Shown one piece after another: positions 18,347-25,772 of a DNA stretch of 64,000 nt. How positions within the stretch are numbered: position 1 is the first letter of the stretch; each line of letters starts with the position of its first letter. The notes beneath the pieces are model-generated. The model saw only the letters and a program-made list of their open reading frames with translations. It searched no databases and was not told where the DNA came from. The DNA comes from Kitasatospora sp. MAA19 (GTDB taxonomy: Bacteria; Actinomycetota; Actinomycetes; Streptomycetales; Streptomycetaceae). Location: the NCBI RefSeq assembly GCF_029894125.1, contig NZ_JARXYZ010000012.1, positions 1 through 64,000 of the forward strand, given 5' to 3'. The translations under genes and the position numbers were made by a program.

Positions 18347-19177
18347 TCACCTGCTCAGGAGTGCGAGGGGGCGGACGGGGGATCCGGTGCCGCCGACGAT
18401 CCGCAGCGGCGCCAGTACGAAGCCGAATTCCACTGCGGCACGACCGGCGAGTCCGTCGAACCGCATGTTCTCCACGATGTGGATGCCGGCGTCGACGAGC
18501 ATGATCCGGTGTACCGGCATGATCGTGTGACCGCGTCCGGCCGGGATCTGCTCGAAGGCCGTGGTGTCGGTGCCCGCGGCGCGGATTCCCCGCTCCACCA
18601 GCCACCGTGCGGCGTCCGGGGTGATTCCGGGGACGCCGGTGTCGAACCCGAGGTAGGCCTGCGGGTCGCTCCACCAGCGGCTCCAGCCGGTGTTGATCAG
18701 GCAGACCTCGCCCGCCCCCGGCTCGACCCCGGCCTGCCGCGCCGCGGCGGCCAGCTCCGCGGCGGTGATGCCGTGGCCCGCGGGCAGGCAGTCCGTGCCG
18801 TGGAGCGCCGCGATGTCGAGGAAGGTCGCCCGGCACACCATCGGTTCGACGGTGTCGATGCCGTGCACGGAGAACGCACCACCGCGCTGGGCCTCGGCGC
18901 TGTCCCGGCCACCGTGCAGGAGGCCGTCCTGGGAGACGTGGGAGAGGGCGTCGATGTGGGTGCCGACGTGACCGCCGGTGGTGATGATCTCGCTGGCCGA
19001 CGAACCGCCGTCGGAGCGGACCGCGTCGCCGTGCCGTCGCGCCAGCGCCATGCGGAACCCCGGATGGTTCGGCGAGCACGGCATCCCGTTCGCCAGGGGT
19101 TGGGCCAGGTCCACGACCTCCACTCCGCTCGACAGTGCGGCGAGCAGGCGGTCGGGGGTGGCGGAGGATTCGGTCAT
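18347..19177 (-). CDS. cyclase-family metal-dependent hydrolase (kynurenine formamidase-like)
   Basis: A 276-residue protein with the metal-binding signature HVGTHIDALSH (about residues 70-80) of the Cyclase family PF04199. This family includes kynurenine formamidase, isatin hydrolase and uncharacterised polyketide-associated cyclases/dehydratases. Its start overlaps the end of the second CitE-like gene by 4 nt, and the P450 gene follows after 8 bp, so it is embedded in an operon. A hydrolase or lactone/anhydride-forming role is plausible. The specific reaction cannot be read from sequence. Confidence 0.85.
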   Translation of the reverse strand: MTESSATPDRLLAALSSGVEVVDLAQPLANGMPCSPNHPGFRMALARRHGDAVRSDGGSSASEIITTGGHVGTHIDALSHVSQDGLLHGGRDSAEAQRGGAFSVHGIDTVEPMVCRATFLDIAALHGTDCLPAGHGITAAELAAAARQAGVEPGAGEVCLINTGWSRWWSDPQAYLGFDTGVPGITPDAARWLVERGIRAAGTDTTAFEQIPAGRGHTIMPVHRIMLVDAGIHIVENMRFDGLAGRAAVEFGFVLAPLRIVGGTGSPVRPLALLSR

Positions 19178-20079
19178 GACACGTCCGGGAGGAGTTCCAG
19201 CGCGTGAGCCAGTTCGAGTACCCGGCGCGCGTTGGCGACGATCGGTGGTGCGACCAGCCGTTGACGGTCCGACACCACGACCGAGGTGTCCTGCTGGTCG
19301 GCACGGTCGGCCGCCTCGCAGATGTCGACCGCCTCGGCGATCTCGTCGGGCGTCGGCCGGTAGACCTGGTGGATGATCGGCAGTTGGCCGGGGTGAATGG
19401 CCATGCGCCCCAGGAAGCCGAGCCGCTTGCCGTGCAGGCAGCTGTCGCGCAGGCCCTCGGGGTCGCGCACCTCGGCGTAGACGCTCTGGCAGGGACTCGG
19501 CAGTCCCGCCGCGCGGGAGGCCGTGATCACCCGGATGCGGGCGGCGTCCATCGTCCGTCCGTCCAGTTCGCAGCCCAGGTTCACCCGGAGATCCGATTCA
19601 CCCAGCCCCAGCATCGTCACGGCGGGCGACGCCGCGGCGAGCGGGTAGGCGACCTCCAGCGCGGCGGCCGATTCGATGAGGAGCTGGACGCCGGCCGGAT
19701 GGCCGAGCTCGGCGAGCAGCCCCGTGACGTGGGCCAGATCGTCGAGGCCGCGCACCTTCGGCAGCCGCAGCCCGCTCAGCGCGGGGCCGGCGACGGCGAG
19801 CACGTCATCGGTGCACAGTCCGCTCGCGACGGAGTTCACCCGCACGAACGTCGGCTTGGCGACGGCGCCCGAGACGACATCGGAAACCAGCTCGCGAGCG
19901 TATTGCTTTTTCGAATCCGGTACGCCGTCCTCCAGGTCGAGCACGACTGCGTCAGCGTCGGAGGAATATGCGCTTCCGATTCGCTTCAGGTGGTGACCTG
20001 GTACGTAGAGGTAGCTCAGGAACAGTGAGCGGGTGCTCGCGGACTGCCCTGTGGAATGGTGTGGTTTGGAAAGTTGCAC
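19174..20079 (-). CDS. CitE-like HpcH/HpaI-family lyase (second copy)
   Basis: A 301-residue member of the same family as the product at 16173. It has SYLYVPGHHLKRIG, the metal-site VVLDLEDGVP, RLPKVRGLDD, LLIESAAALEVA and MLGLGESDLRVNLG. Start GTG 20079 lies behind a GGGGGTG stretch. It is the first gene of the leftward operon from region B, and its stop overlaps the cyclase start by 4 nt. Two diverged CitE-like proteins in one operon could form a hetero-oligomer or act on two successive CoA substrates. It has an N-terminal extension of about 20 residues relative to the other copy. Confidence 0.88.
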   Translation of the reverse strand: MQLSKPHHSTGQSASTRSLFLSYLYVPGHHLKRIGSAYSSDADAVVLDLEDGVPDSKKQYARELVSDVVSGAVAKPTFVRVNSVASGLCTDDVLAVAGPALSGLRLPKVRGLDDLAHVTGLLAELGHPAGVQLLIESAAALEVAYPLAAASPAVTMLGLGESDLRVNLGCELDGRTMDAARIRVITASRAAGLPSPCQSVYAEVRDPEGLRDSCLHGKRLGFLGRMAIHPGQLPIIHQVYRPTPDEIAEAVDICEAADRADQQDTSVVVSDRQRLVAPPIVANARRVLELAHALELLPDVS

Positions 20080-20115
20080 TACACCCCCAAGGCGGGTATC
20101 GTGGCGGCGTCAAAA

Positions 20116-20145
20116 TTCGACATTCAAAATCCTTTAAATGTCGAA
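20116..20145. promoter_or_regulatory. AT-rich inverted repeat at the start of the CitE operon
   Basis: Arms TTCGACATT and AATGTCGAA are separated by 12 AT-rich bases, directly downstream of the leftward -10 element of region B. It could be a second operator or a leader hairpin. The base composition is striking against the GC-rich surroundings. Confidence 0.5.
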
Positions 20146-20148
20146 TAA

Positions 20149-20248
20149 TTTTTACGCAGGATGCGTCGGGGGAGTAAGTGGACCTTGGTGCAGGGCAAAA
20201 ATTGTGTACCAAAGTCCACTTCACCTGGATCATCCCGTGTGGTAGGAC
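20149..20248. promoter_or_regulatory. divergent promoter region B with two cluster palindromes
   Basis: Sites GTGGACCTTGGTGCAG (20178-20193) and GTGTACCAAAGTCCAC (20204-20219), centres 26 bp apart. Leftward: TTACTC (20177-20172), 17 bp, TAAAAA (20154-20149) toward the CitE operon. Rightward: TTCACC (20220-20225), 17 bp, TAGGAC (20243-20248) toward the methyltransferase. Confidence 0.75.
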
Positions 20249-20319
20249 TCAAGGCTGTCGTGCCGAGTCGTCGGCAAGTGGGTGCGCACAATGCGCGAAT
20301 GCGGTGAATGGGATGGTTC

Positions 20320-21078
20320 ATGAGTAATTCGGGCGATGAGCAGCAGGGGACGTCGTTCGGGTCGAACGCGGCCGGGTACACCGAGCACCGGCCGGATTAC
20401 CCGCGCGAGGCCATCGAGTGGGCGCTCGTGCCGGTCGCGGACCGGCCGCAGCTGACGGTCCTCGACCTGGGCGCGGGGACCGGTCAGCTGACCAAGGGGC
20501 TGCGGGCCGCCGGGATCGCGGTGGTCGCCGTGGAGCCCGACGCGCGCATGCGGGACGAGCTGGTCCGCAACCACCCCGGGGTCGAGGCTCACATCGGATC
20601 GGCGGAGAGCATCCCGCTGCCCGACGCGTCGGTCGACGCGGTCCTGGCCGGCAACGCCTTCCACTGGTTCGACCAGGAGAAGGCCTTCCCGGAGATCGCT
20701 CGGGTGCTGCGCCCGGGCGGGGTGGTCGCCGCACTGTGGAACGACGACGACGCGCGCGTCGACTGGATCGCCGGGCTGGCGCGGATCTTCGGCTGGGACA
20801 GCACGACGTCGCCCACCGACCGGCTGCGGCAGCACCCGCTGTTCACCGACCTGGAGCACGCCGACTTCCGGCACGGCCAGCGCTGCACCACCGACTCGAT
20901 GGTCGCCCGGATGGGGACCCTCTCCCCCGTCCTGGCGCTGCCGGAGCAGGAGCGCGGTGAACTGCTGGGCCGCATTCGCCGGCACCTGGACGAGCACCCG
21001 GACACGCAGAAGGGCGAGTTCGATCTGCCGATCCGTCTCACGGTGACCCGGGCGGAGCTGCGCGGGGCGGGCGAGTAG
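20320..21078 (+). CDS. class I SAM-dependent methyltransferase
   Basis: About 252 residues with SAM motif VLDLGAGTGQLTKGL, acidic strand VVAVEPDARM, and FPEIARVLRPGGVVAALWN. The N-terminal AGYTEHRPDYPREAIEW matches the YxxxRPxYP pattern of the methyltransferases at 6953 and 31592. Start could be ATG 20308 or ATG 20320; 20320 is preferred because GGGATGG lies 4-5 nt upstream. It is the only gene between region B and a strong terminator, so it is monocistronic and driven by the cluster promoter. Substrate unknown; probably an O-methyltransferase of the pathway. Confidence 0.88.
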   Translation: MSNSGDEQQGTSFGSNAAGYTEHRPDYPREAIEWALVPVADRPQLTVLDLGAGTGQLTKGLRAAGIAVVAVEPDARMRDELVRNHPGVEAHIGSAESIPLPDASVDAVLAGNAFHWFDQEKAFPEIARVLRPGGVVAALWNDDDARVDWIAGLARIFGWDSTTSPTDRLRQHPLFTDLEHADFRHGQRCTTDSMVARMGTLSPVLALPEQERGELLGRIRRHLDEHPDTQKGEFDLPIRLTVTRAELRGAGE

Positions 21079-21097
21079 CGGATATCCGAGGAATTCT

Positions 21098-21144
21098 GGC
21101 GGCGGCTGCGGACATCCGGCGAACGGGTGTCCGCAGCCGCCGCC
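21098..21144. terminator. strong terminator after the methyltransferase
   Basis: Perfect 17-bp arms (start GGCGGCGGCTGCGG) with a 13-nt loop, followed by an AT-rich stretch (atttaattc), 20 bp after the stop codon. Confidence 0.85.
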
Positions 21145-21285
21145 ATTTAATTCTGCGCGCCGTTTCCTGAGGTCATTTCACGGGGTGTTTTTCCGGTGCC
21201 GGCGCGACCGTGTCGGAATGTGCGCCCGAGCCGTGGGAAATGCGCTTCTGGTCGGGTTCGGGTGCCGCGTGTCGTGAATCCGCGG

Positions 21286-21357
21286 GTAAACCTTCGTGTG
21301 AGAAAAAGTGTGATGTACCAAGGTTCACTTTACGCATATCCACCGGCTGGGTGAAAC
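21286..21357 (+). promoter_or_regulatory. promoter region C with two cluster palindromes
   Basis: Sites at 21286-21301 (GTAAACCTTCGTGTGA, degenerate) and 21313-21328 (core GTACCAAGGTTCAC), centres 27 bp apart. The proximal site abuts TTTACG (21329-21334), then 17 bp, TGAAAC (21352-21357). The predicted transcript start falls at about 21364, almost on the P450 ATG, so the mRNA may be leaderless. No leftward gene uses the distal copy. Confidence 0.7.
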
Positions 21358-21364
21358 TGAAGGC

Positions 21365-22570
21365 ATGTCAACCCAGCTCGAGGATCCATTTTATCCGATG
21401 GACCGGACGCCCGGGTGCCCGCTCGATCTGCCGGTGAAACTCCGTGAACTCGCCAAAACCGCCCCGGTATCCCGGGTGCGGATCTGGGACGGCAGCACCC
21501 CCTGGCTGATCACCGGGTACGCCGAGGCCCGGGAGGTGCTGACCGATCCACGGGCCAGCTCCGACCAGAGGCTGCCGGGATACACGTTCGCGGCTCCGCA
21601 GGCGAAGGCGTTCCACACCCGCAACCGCTCCATGCCCACCGTCGACGACCCGGAGCACGCGTACCTGCGGCGCATGGTCACCGCGGACTTCTCGAACCGG
21701 AAGGCGGAGGCCCTGCGCCCGGTCTTCCAGCGGACCATGGACGAGCTGGTCGACGCCATGCTCGCCGCCGGGAACACCGCGGACCTGTTCGCCGACCTCG
21801 CCGTGCCGATGTCGTCCAAGGCGATCTGCGAAGTCCTCGGCGTGCACCACAGCGAGGGCGAGCGGTTCGCCGCGCTCGGCAGGATCATGGCGGTGCCCGG
21901 TTCGCCCGACTCGGTGCACGCCCGGGTCGTCGAGGACATGCGCGCGTTGCTGAGTTCGCTCGTGCAGCAGGCCCACACCGATCCGAGCGACGGCGTGATC
22001 GGGCACCTGGTGCGTGCCGGCGAACTGCCCGACGAGGAGATCGTCGCCACCGCCCTGCTGGTGATGGCCGCCGGACACGGCGCGACCGCACACATGACCA
22101 CGCTCGGGACGATGGCCCTGCTGACCCACCCCGACCAGCTTGAGCTCGTCCGGGAATCGCGCGATCCGGTGTTCATCGCGAACGCCGTCGAGGAGCTGCT
22201 GCGCTACCTCAGCGTCGCGCACCTGGGCAGGCGCCGGGTGGCCAAGGAGGACCTGGAGGTCGGCGGTGTGCTCATCCGCAAGGGCGAGGGCATCATCGTC
22301 GCGACCGACACGGCGAACCACGATCCGCGGGCATTCGACGGGGATCCCGACGCACTCGATCTGCACCGTGACGCCCGGCATCATCTCGCTTTCGGGTTCG
22401 GTGTGCACCAGTGCCTCGGACAGCAGCTCTCGCGGGTTCTGCTACAGGTGGTGTACGGAACGCTCTACCGGCGCATTCCGACCCTCGAACTCGCGATCCC
22501 GGTGGACCAGATCTCGTACAAACTCGATCTGGCCATCTACGGGGTGAATGAACTTCCGGTGAAGTGGTGA
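21365..22570 (+). CDS. cytochrome P450 with non-canonical I-helix
   Basis: A 401-residue P450 with heme loop FGFGVHQCLGQQ (Cys350) and ExxR in EELLRYLS. The I-helix reads MAAGHGATAHM: the usual acid is Gly239 and the usual Thr is Ala240, so the acid-alcohol pair that delivers protons to bound oxygen is missing (Thr241 is present one position later). EryF shows that the Thr can be replaced when substrate assists, but loss of both residues is rarer. It may point to substrate-assisted or non-hydroxylating chemistry. No good ribosome binding site precedes ATG 21365, which fits a leaderless transcript. It is followed directly by a ferredoxin, a kinase-like gene and an aldo/keto reductase. Confidence 0.93.
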   Translation: MSTQLEDPFYPMDRTPGCPLDLPVKLRELAKTAPVSRVRIWDGSTPWLITGYAEAREVLTDPRASSDQRLPGYTFAAPQAKAFHTRNRSMPTVDDPEHAYLRRMVTADFSNRKAEALRPVFQRTMDELVDAMLAAGNTADLFADLAVPMSSKAICEVLGVHHSEGERFAALGRIMAVPGSPDSVHARVVEDMRALLSSLVQQAHTDPSDGVIGHLVRAGELPDEEIVATALLVMAAGHGATAHMTTLGTMALLTHPDQLELVRESRDPVFIANAVEELLRYLSVAHLGRRRVAKEDLEVGGVLIRKGEGIIVATDTANHDPRAFDGDPDALDLHRDARHHLAFGFGVHQCLGQQLSRVLLQVVYGTLYRRIPTLELAIPVDQISYKLDLAIYGVNELPVKW

Positions 22571-22593
22571 CCGTCGACGCGGGGAGAGGCTTC

Positions 22594-22788
22594 GTGCGCA
22601 TCAATCTGGACAGGGAAAAATGTATCGGTTCCGGCCAGTGTGTCCTGGCCGCGCCCGATTGGTTCGACCAGGACGAGGACGGAATCGCCATCGTCCTGGA
22701 GGGCACGGCATCCGAGGAGGACTCGGAAGACGTGCACCAGGCGGCTTACACCTGCCCGGCGCTGGCCATTTCGTTGGACTCGGAATAA
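22594..22788 (+). CDS. small ferredoxin (3Fe-4S type), P450 partner
   Basis: About 64 residues, beginning MRINLDREKCIGSGQC (GTG read as Met), with the Cys set CIGSGQC and a late TCPA. It matches single-cluster ferredoxins for P450s. GTG 22594 has GGGGAGAGG 4 nt upstream and aligns with the start of the other ferredoxin at 5104. In-frame GTGs at 22564 and 22567 would overlap the P450 stop. Being adjacent to the P450 at 21365, it is the obvious redox partner. Confidence 0.9.
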   Translation: MRINLDREKCIGSGQCVLAAPDWFDQDEDGIAIVLEGTASEEDSEDVHQAAYTCPALAISLDSE

Positions 22789-22792
22789 CAGG

Positions 22793-23665
22793 ATGACCGT
22801 GGAGCCCGTAGCCGGCGATCTCGCCGACCTGTCACCCAGCGCCGTCTCCCTGAGAGGCAGTTGGGAGGACCTGCCCGCGGCCGTCGTCGCCGCGATCGAG
22901 TCGAACGTCGGACCCGTCGAGCGGGTTCAGCCGGCACGGGACGGCTACAGCAGCCACGTCGCGGCCACCGTGTGGAGCGGCCGGGACCGCGTGTTCGTCA
23001 AAGGGCTGCGCACGGACCACCCGGCGGCGCTCGCCCAGGGCTGCGAAGTGGCGGTCAACCCGTTCGTCGTTCCGCTCGGGCCGCAACTGCTGTGGCGCAT
23101 CGAGACGGACGGCTGGGACGTGCTCGGCTTCGAGTACCTGGAGGGCCGCCGCGCCGATTACCACGCCGGATCCCGCGACCTGCCGCTGGTGGTCGACGTG
23201 ATGGCGGAACTCGGCGCGGTCGCCGGCCAGGACGCCCCGGTTCCCCGGGCCGAGCAGCGTTGGGCGCCGTACCTGGACGACCCGGCGTCGGCCCGGATGC
23301 TGCACGGGGACACCCTGCTGCACACCGACTGGCACCACACGAACGTGCTCGTCACGCCGTCCGGGCAGGCCCGCCTGGTCGACTGGGCCACCGCCATCCG
23401 GGGCGCGGCGTGGATCGACCCGGCCTGCTGGGTCGTGTGGCTCGTCTACGCCGGCAACTCGCCGCGCACAGCGGAACAGTGGGCCGCCCGGGTCCCCGCC
23501 TGGCGGTCCGCGGAGCCCGGCGTGCTCGACGCCTTCGCGGGCGTGCTGGCCAGGTACTGGCAGTACGTCGCGGTCCACCATCCGAACCGCATGACCGGCG
23601 AGCTCCGCGACGCGAGCGCGCGATGGGCGGCATACCGCCGGTCCGCCGGCCCGGCAGGTCAGTGA
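22793..23665 (+). CDS. aminoglycoside phosphotransferase (APH)-family kinase-like protein
   Basis: A 290-residue protein with the APH/choline-kinase catalytic signature LLHTDWHHTNVLVT (HxDxxxxN, about residues 170-180) and the metal-binding Asp in ARLVDWA. Such proteins phosphorylate small hydroxyl compounds, including antibiotics such as macrolides and aminoglycosides. ATG 22793 begins 5 nt after the ferredoxin stop and the aldo/keto reductase starts 10 nt after its end, so it is within a P450 operon. It could inactivate the product inside the cell, phosphorylate an intermediate, or be unrelated to either. The N-terminal ATP-binding part is poorly conserved by eye. Confidence 0.8.
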   Translation: MTVEPVAGDLADLSPSAVSLRGSWEDLPAAVVAAIESNVGPVERVQPARDGYSSHVAATVWSGRDRVFVKGLRTDHPAALAQGCEVAVNPFVVPLGPQLLWRIETDGWDVLGFEYLEGRRADYHAGSRDLPLVVDVMAELGAVAGQDAPVPRAEQRWAPYLDDPASARMLHGDTLLHTDWHHTNVLVTPSGQARLVDWATAIRGAAWIDPACWVVWLVYAGNSPRTAEQWAARVPAWRSAEPGVLDAFAGVLARYWQYVAVHHPNRMTGELRDASARWAAYRRSAGPAGQ

Positions 23666-23675
23666 GGACGAACCC

Positions 23676-24725
23676 ATGAAGTATGTCCCCCTCGGCGCGA
23701 GCGGACTCGCCACCTCGATCTACGCGCTCGGCACCGCGACCTTCGGGGGCAGTACCGACGAGTCCGAGGCGATCCGGATGCTGGACGTCTTCGCCGACGC
23801 CGGTGGCCTGCTGATCGACACGGCGGACGCGTACGCCGACGGCCAGGCCGAGGTGCTCGTCGGCCGGTGGCTGCGCACCCAGACGGCGGAGGTGCGCGAG
23901 CGGATGCTGCTGTCGACGAAGGGCGGCGGCTTCACGACCACGGCGGGCCGGAACCAGTGGGGCAACACGCGGCACAACCTGACCCGCGCGCTGGAGGCGT
24001 CCCTGCGCAACCTCGGCGTCGACTGCGTGACGCTCTACCAGGCGCACACCTGGGACCCCCTGACGCCGCAGGAGGAGACCCTGCGGTTCCTCGACGACGC
24101 GGTGCGCGCCGGAAAGATCCGCTACGTCGGCATCTCCAACTACACCGGCTGGCAGCTGCAGAGGGCCGTCGGCCTGGCCGACTCCATGGGGCTGGCCAGG
24201 CCGGTCACGTTCCAGGCGCAGTACAGCCTGCTGTGCCGGGAGGTCGAATGGGAGATCGTCCCGGCGGGCCGGGCCAACGGCCTGGGGCTGCTCGCGTGGT
24301 CGCCGCTGTCCGGGGGCCTGCTCAGCGGCAAGTACGCACCGCACGCCGCGCCGGACGGCCCGGCGAGGTTCGCCGACCAGCGCGAGCGCGGGAAGATGCA
24401 CGCCGCCTACGTCAACGCCCTGTACCGCTCGCACGCCGCGAGCGACCGCACGTGGGAGATCCTGAAGATCCTCGACGAGATCGCCGTCGCGCGGAACGTC
24501 ACCCCGGGCGCCGTGGCGCTGGCGTGGGTGACGGCCCGACCGGGCGTCAGCGGGGCCGTCCTGGGCGCGCGGAACGCGCAGCAGCTCGCGGACAACCTCC
24601 AGGCCCGGTGGATCACCCTGGCGGACGACGAGGTCGCTCGCCTCACCGAGGCGAGCGACCCGCGGCCGGCCGGCTACCCCTACGGCGCCTTCGGCGCGAT
24701 GCAGCGGAGCCGGACGATCGAATGA
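23676..24725 (+). CDS. aldo/keto reductase
   Basis: A 349-residue NADPH-dependent reductase. It starts MKYVPLGASGLATSIYALGT and carries the AKR tetrad: Asp and Tyr in DTADAYADG, Lys in LLSTKGG, His in YQAHTWD. The cofactor region ILGARNAQQLADNL (here VLGARNAQQ) is near the C-terminus. GGACGAACCC precedes the ATG. Some antibiotic clusters use AKRs as 2,3-reductases in deoxysugar pathways, but no other sugar gene is present here. Reduction of a polyketide ketone or aldehyde is the simpler reading. Last gene of the P450-ferredoxin-kinase operon, converging on a methyltransferase 14 bp away. Confidence 0.9.
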   Translation: MKYVPLGASGLATSIYALGTATFGGSTDESEAIRMLDVFADAGGLLIDTADAYADGQAEVLVGRWLRTQTAEVRERMLLSTKGGGFTTTAGRNQWGNTRHNLTRALEASLRNLGVDCVTLYQAHTWDPLTPQEETLRFLDDAVRAGKIRYVGISNYTGWQLQRAVGLADSMGLARPVTFQAQYSLLCREVEWEIVPAGRANGLGLLAWSPLSGGLLSGKYAPHAAPDGPARFADQRERGKMHAAYVNALYRSHAASDRTWEILKILDEIAVARNVTPGAVALAWVTARPGVSGAVLGARNAQQLADNLQARWITLADDEVARLTEASDPRPAGYPYGAFGAMQRSRTIE

Positions 24726-24739
24726 ACCGACCGGACGGG

Positions 24740-25585
24740 TCAGCCCAGCGTCGCGCAGACGAGGACGTAACCGAACTCCGGAGTGTTGGAGAAGTCGCGG
24801 GTCGCCGTGATCAGGGCGTCGACCTTGTCCGAGTTCCCGTCCTCCACCAGCTGTTCCCGCACGTCCTCCCAGGCGTCGGCGAGGAGGTTCCCCGTGCGCG
24901 CCACGTTGTCGCTGATGTCCAGGACGTCGAAGCCGGTGAAGCCGTGCGAGGACAGCTGGGCGAGGTAGTCGTCCAGGGGGCCGACCGTGTGCACGCCGAA
25001 GGTCTCGCAGATCCGCTGGACGGCCTGCAGGCCCTCCTCGCTGATCGGCGTCCGCAGCACGAAGTCCGCGATCACGAACCGGCTCTTCGGCCGCAGCACC
25101 CGCGCCGTCTCGGCCAGCGCCCGGTCCCGGTCCGGGACGTGGAACAGCGATTCCAGCGCCCACGCGGCGTCGAACGAGTCATCCGGGAACGGCATCCGCT
25201 GCGCGTCCGCGTACTCGAACGTCGCACGGTCCGCGAGACCCGCCTCGGATACGCCGGCCCGGGCCTGCGCCACCTGGGACTCACTGATCGTGATCCCGAC
25301 CACGTCCACCGGGTGGGTCCGGAGCAGCCGGGTCGCCGGCTTGCCGATGCCACAGCCGATGTCGAGCACGCGCTGTCCGGGCTGCGGGGCCAGGCGCTCG
25401 ATCATCAGATCGGTGAGCCGGTCCGTCGCCACCTCCGGGGGCGCGTCGTCGTCATCGTCGTGCCAGTACCCGTTGTGCAGGTTACCGCCCCAGCGGTCTC
25501 GTATCTTTCCTGCTACGCGAACTTTTCCACTGCCGTTGTAGAAATTCGCGACGTCGCTGTTCGCGCCGGATGGTCCGACCGTCAT
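24740..25585 (-). CDS. SAM-dependent methyltransferase (small-molecule O/N/C-MT type)
   Basis: A 281-residue enzyme with SAM motif VLDIGCGIGKPATRLL, then VVGITISESQVAQA and MPFPDDSFDAAWALESLFH. This is the subgroup containing rifamycin 27-O-methyltransferase-like and sarcosine/dimethylglycine-type enzymes. It differs from the three sibling methyltransferases in the cluster. The open frame extends upstream, but ATG 25585 (AAGGA nearby) is chosen since the upstream part is promoter region D. Likely role: O-methylation of the polyketide. A stretch of five Asp after residue 40 is unusual but harmless-looking. Confidence 0.9.
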   Translation of the reverse strand: MTVGPSGANSDVANFYNGSGKVRVAGKIRDRWGGNLHNGYWHDDDDDAPPEVATDRLTDLMIERLAPQPGQRVLDIGCGIGKPATRLLRTHPVDVVGITISESQVAQARAGVSEAGLADRATFEYADAQRMPFPDDSFDAAWALESLFHVPDRDRALAETARVLRPKSRFVIADFVLRTPISEEGLQAVQRICETFGVHTVGPLDDYLAQLSSHGFTGFDVLDISDNVARTGNLLADAWEDVREQLVEDGNSDKVDALITATRDFSNTPEFGYVLVCATLG

Positions 25586-25631
25586 GGCGTCACTTCCTTG
25601 CGAGATTCGGATACGTCTGAGGTCTCGGTAG

Positions 25632-25732
25632 AATTTAATGGCCCCGGGGAGCGACCATAAGTGGACCTTCGTACACGCGCACATATATGTACAAAGGTAT
25701 GATTCACCCCGCCTGTGCGGATCCGATAGAAC
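25632..25732. promoter_or_regulatory. divergent promoter region D with two cluster palindromes
   Basis: Sites GTGGACCTTCGTACAC (25661-25676) and a degenerate one at 25687-25702 (core GTACAAAGGTATGA), centres 26 bp apart. Leftward: TTATGG (25660-25655), 17 bp, TAAATT (25637-25632). Rightward: TTCACC (25703-25708), 18 bp, TAGAAC (25727-25732) toward the P450. Confidence 0.7.
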
Positions 25733-25772
25733 CGAATGAGTATTCCGGCGTGCCGGGTGGAAGGATGGGGCG

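Noticed and set aside
23676..24725. Aldo/keto reductase as deoxysugar 2,3-reductase
   Set aside because: No NDP-sugar synthase, dehydratase, aminotransferase or glycosyltransferase gene is in the window, so a sugar pathway is unsupported.
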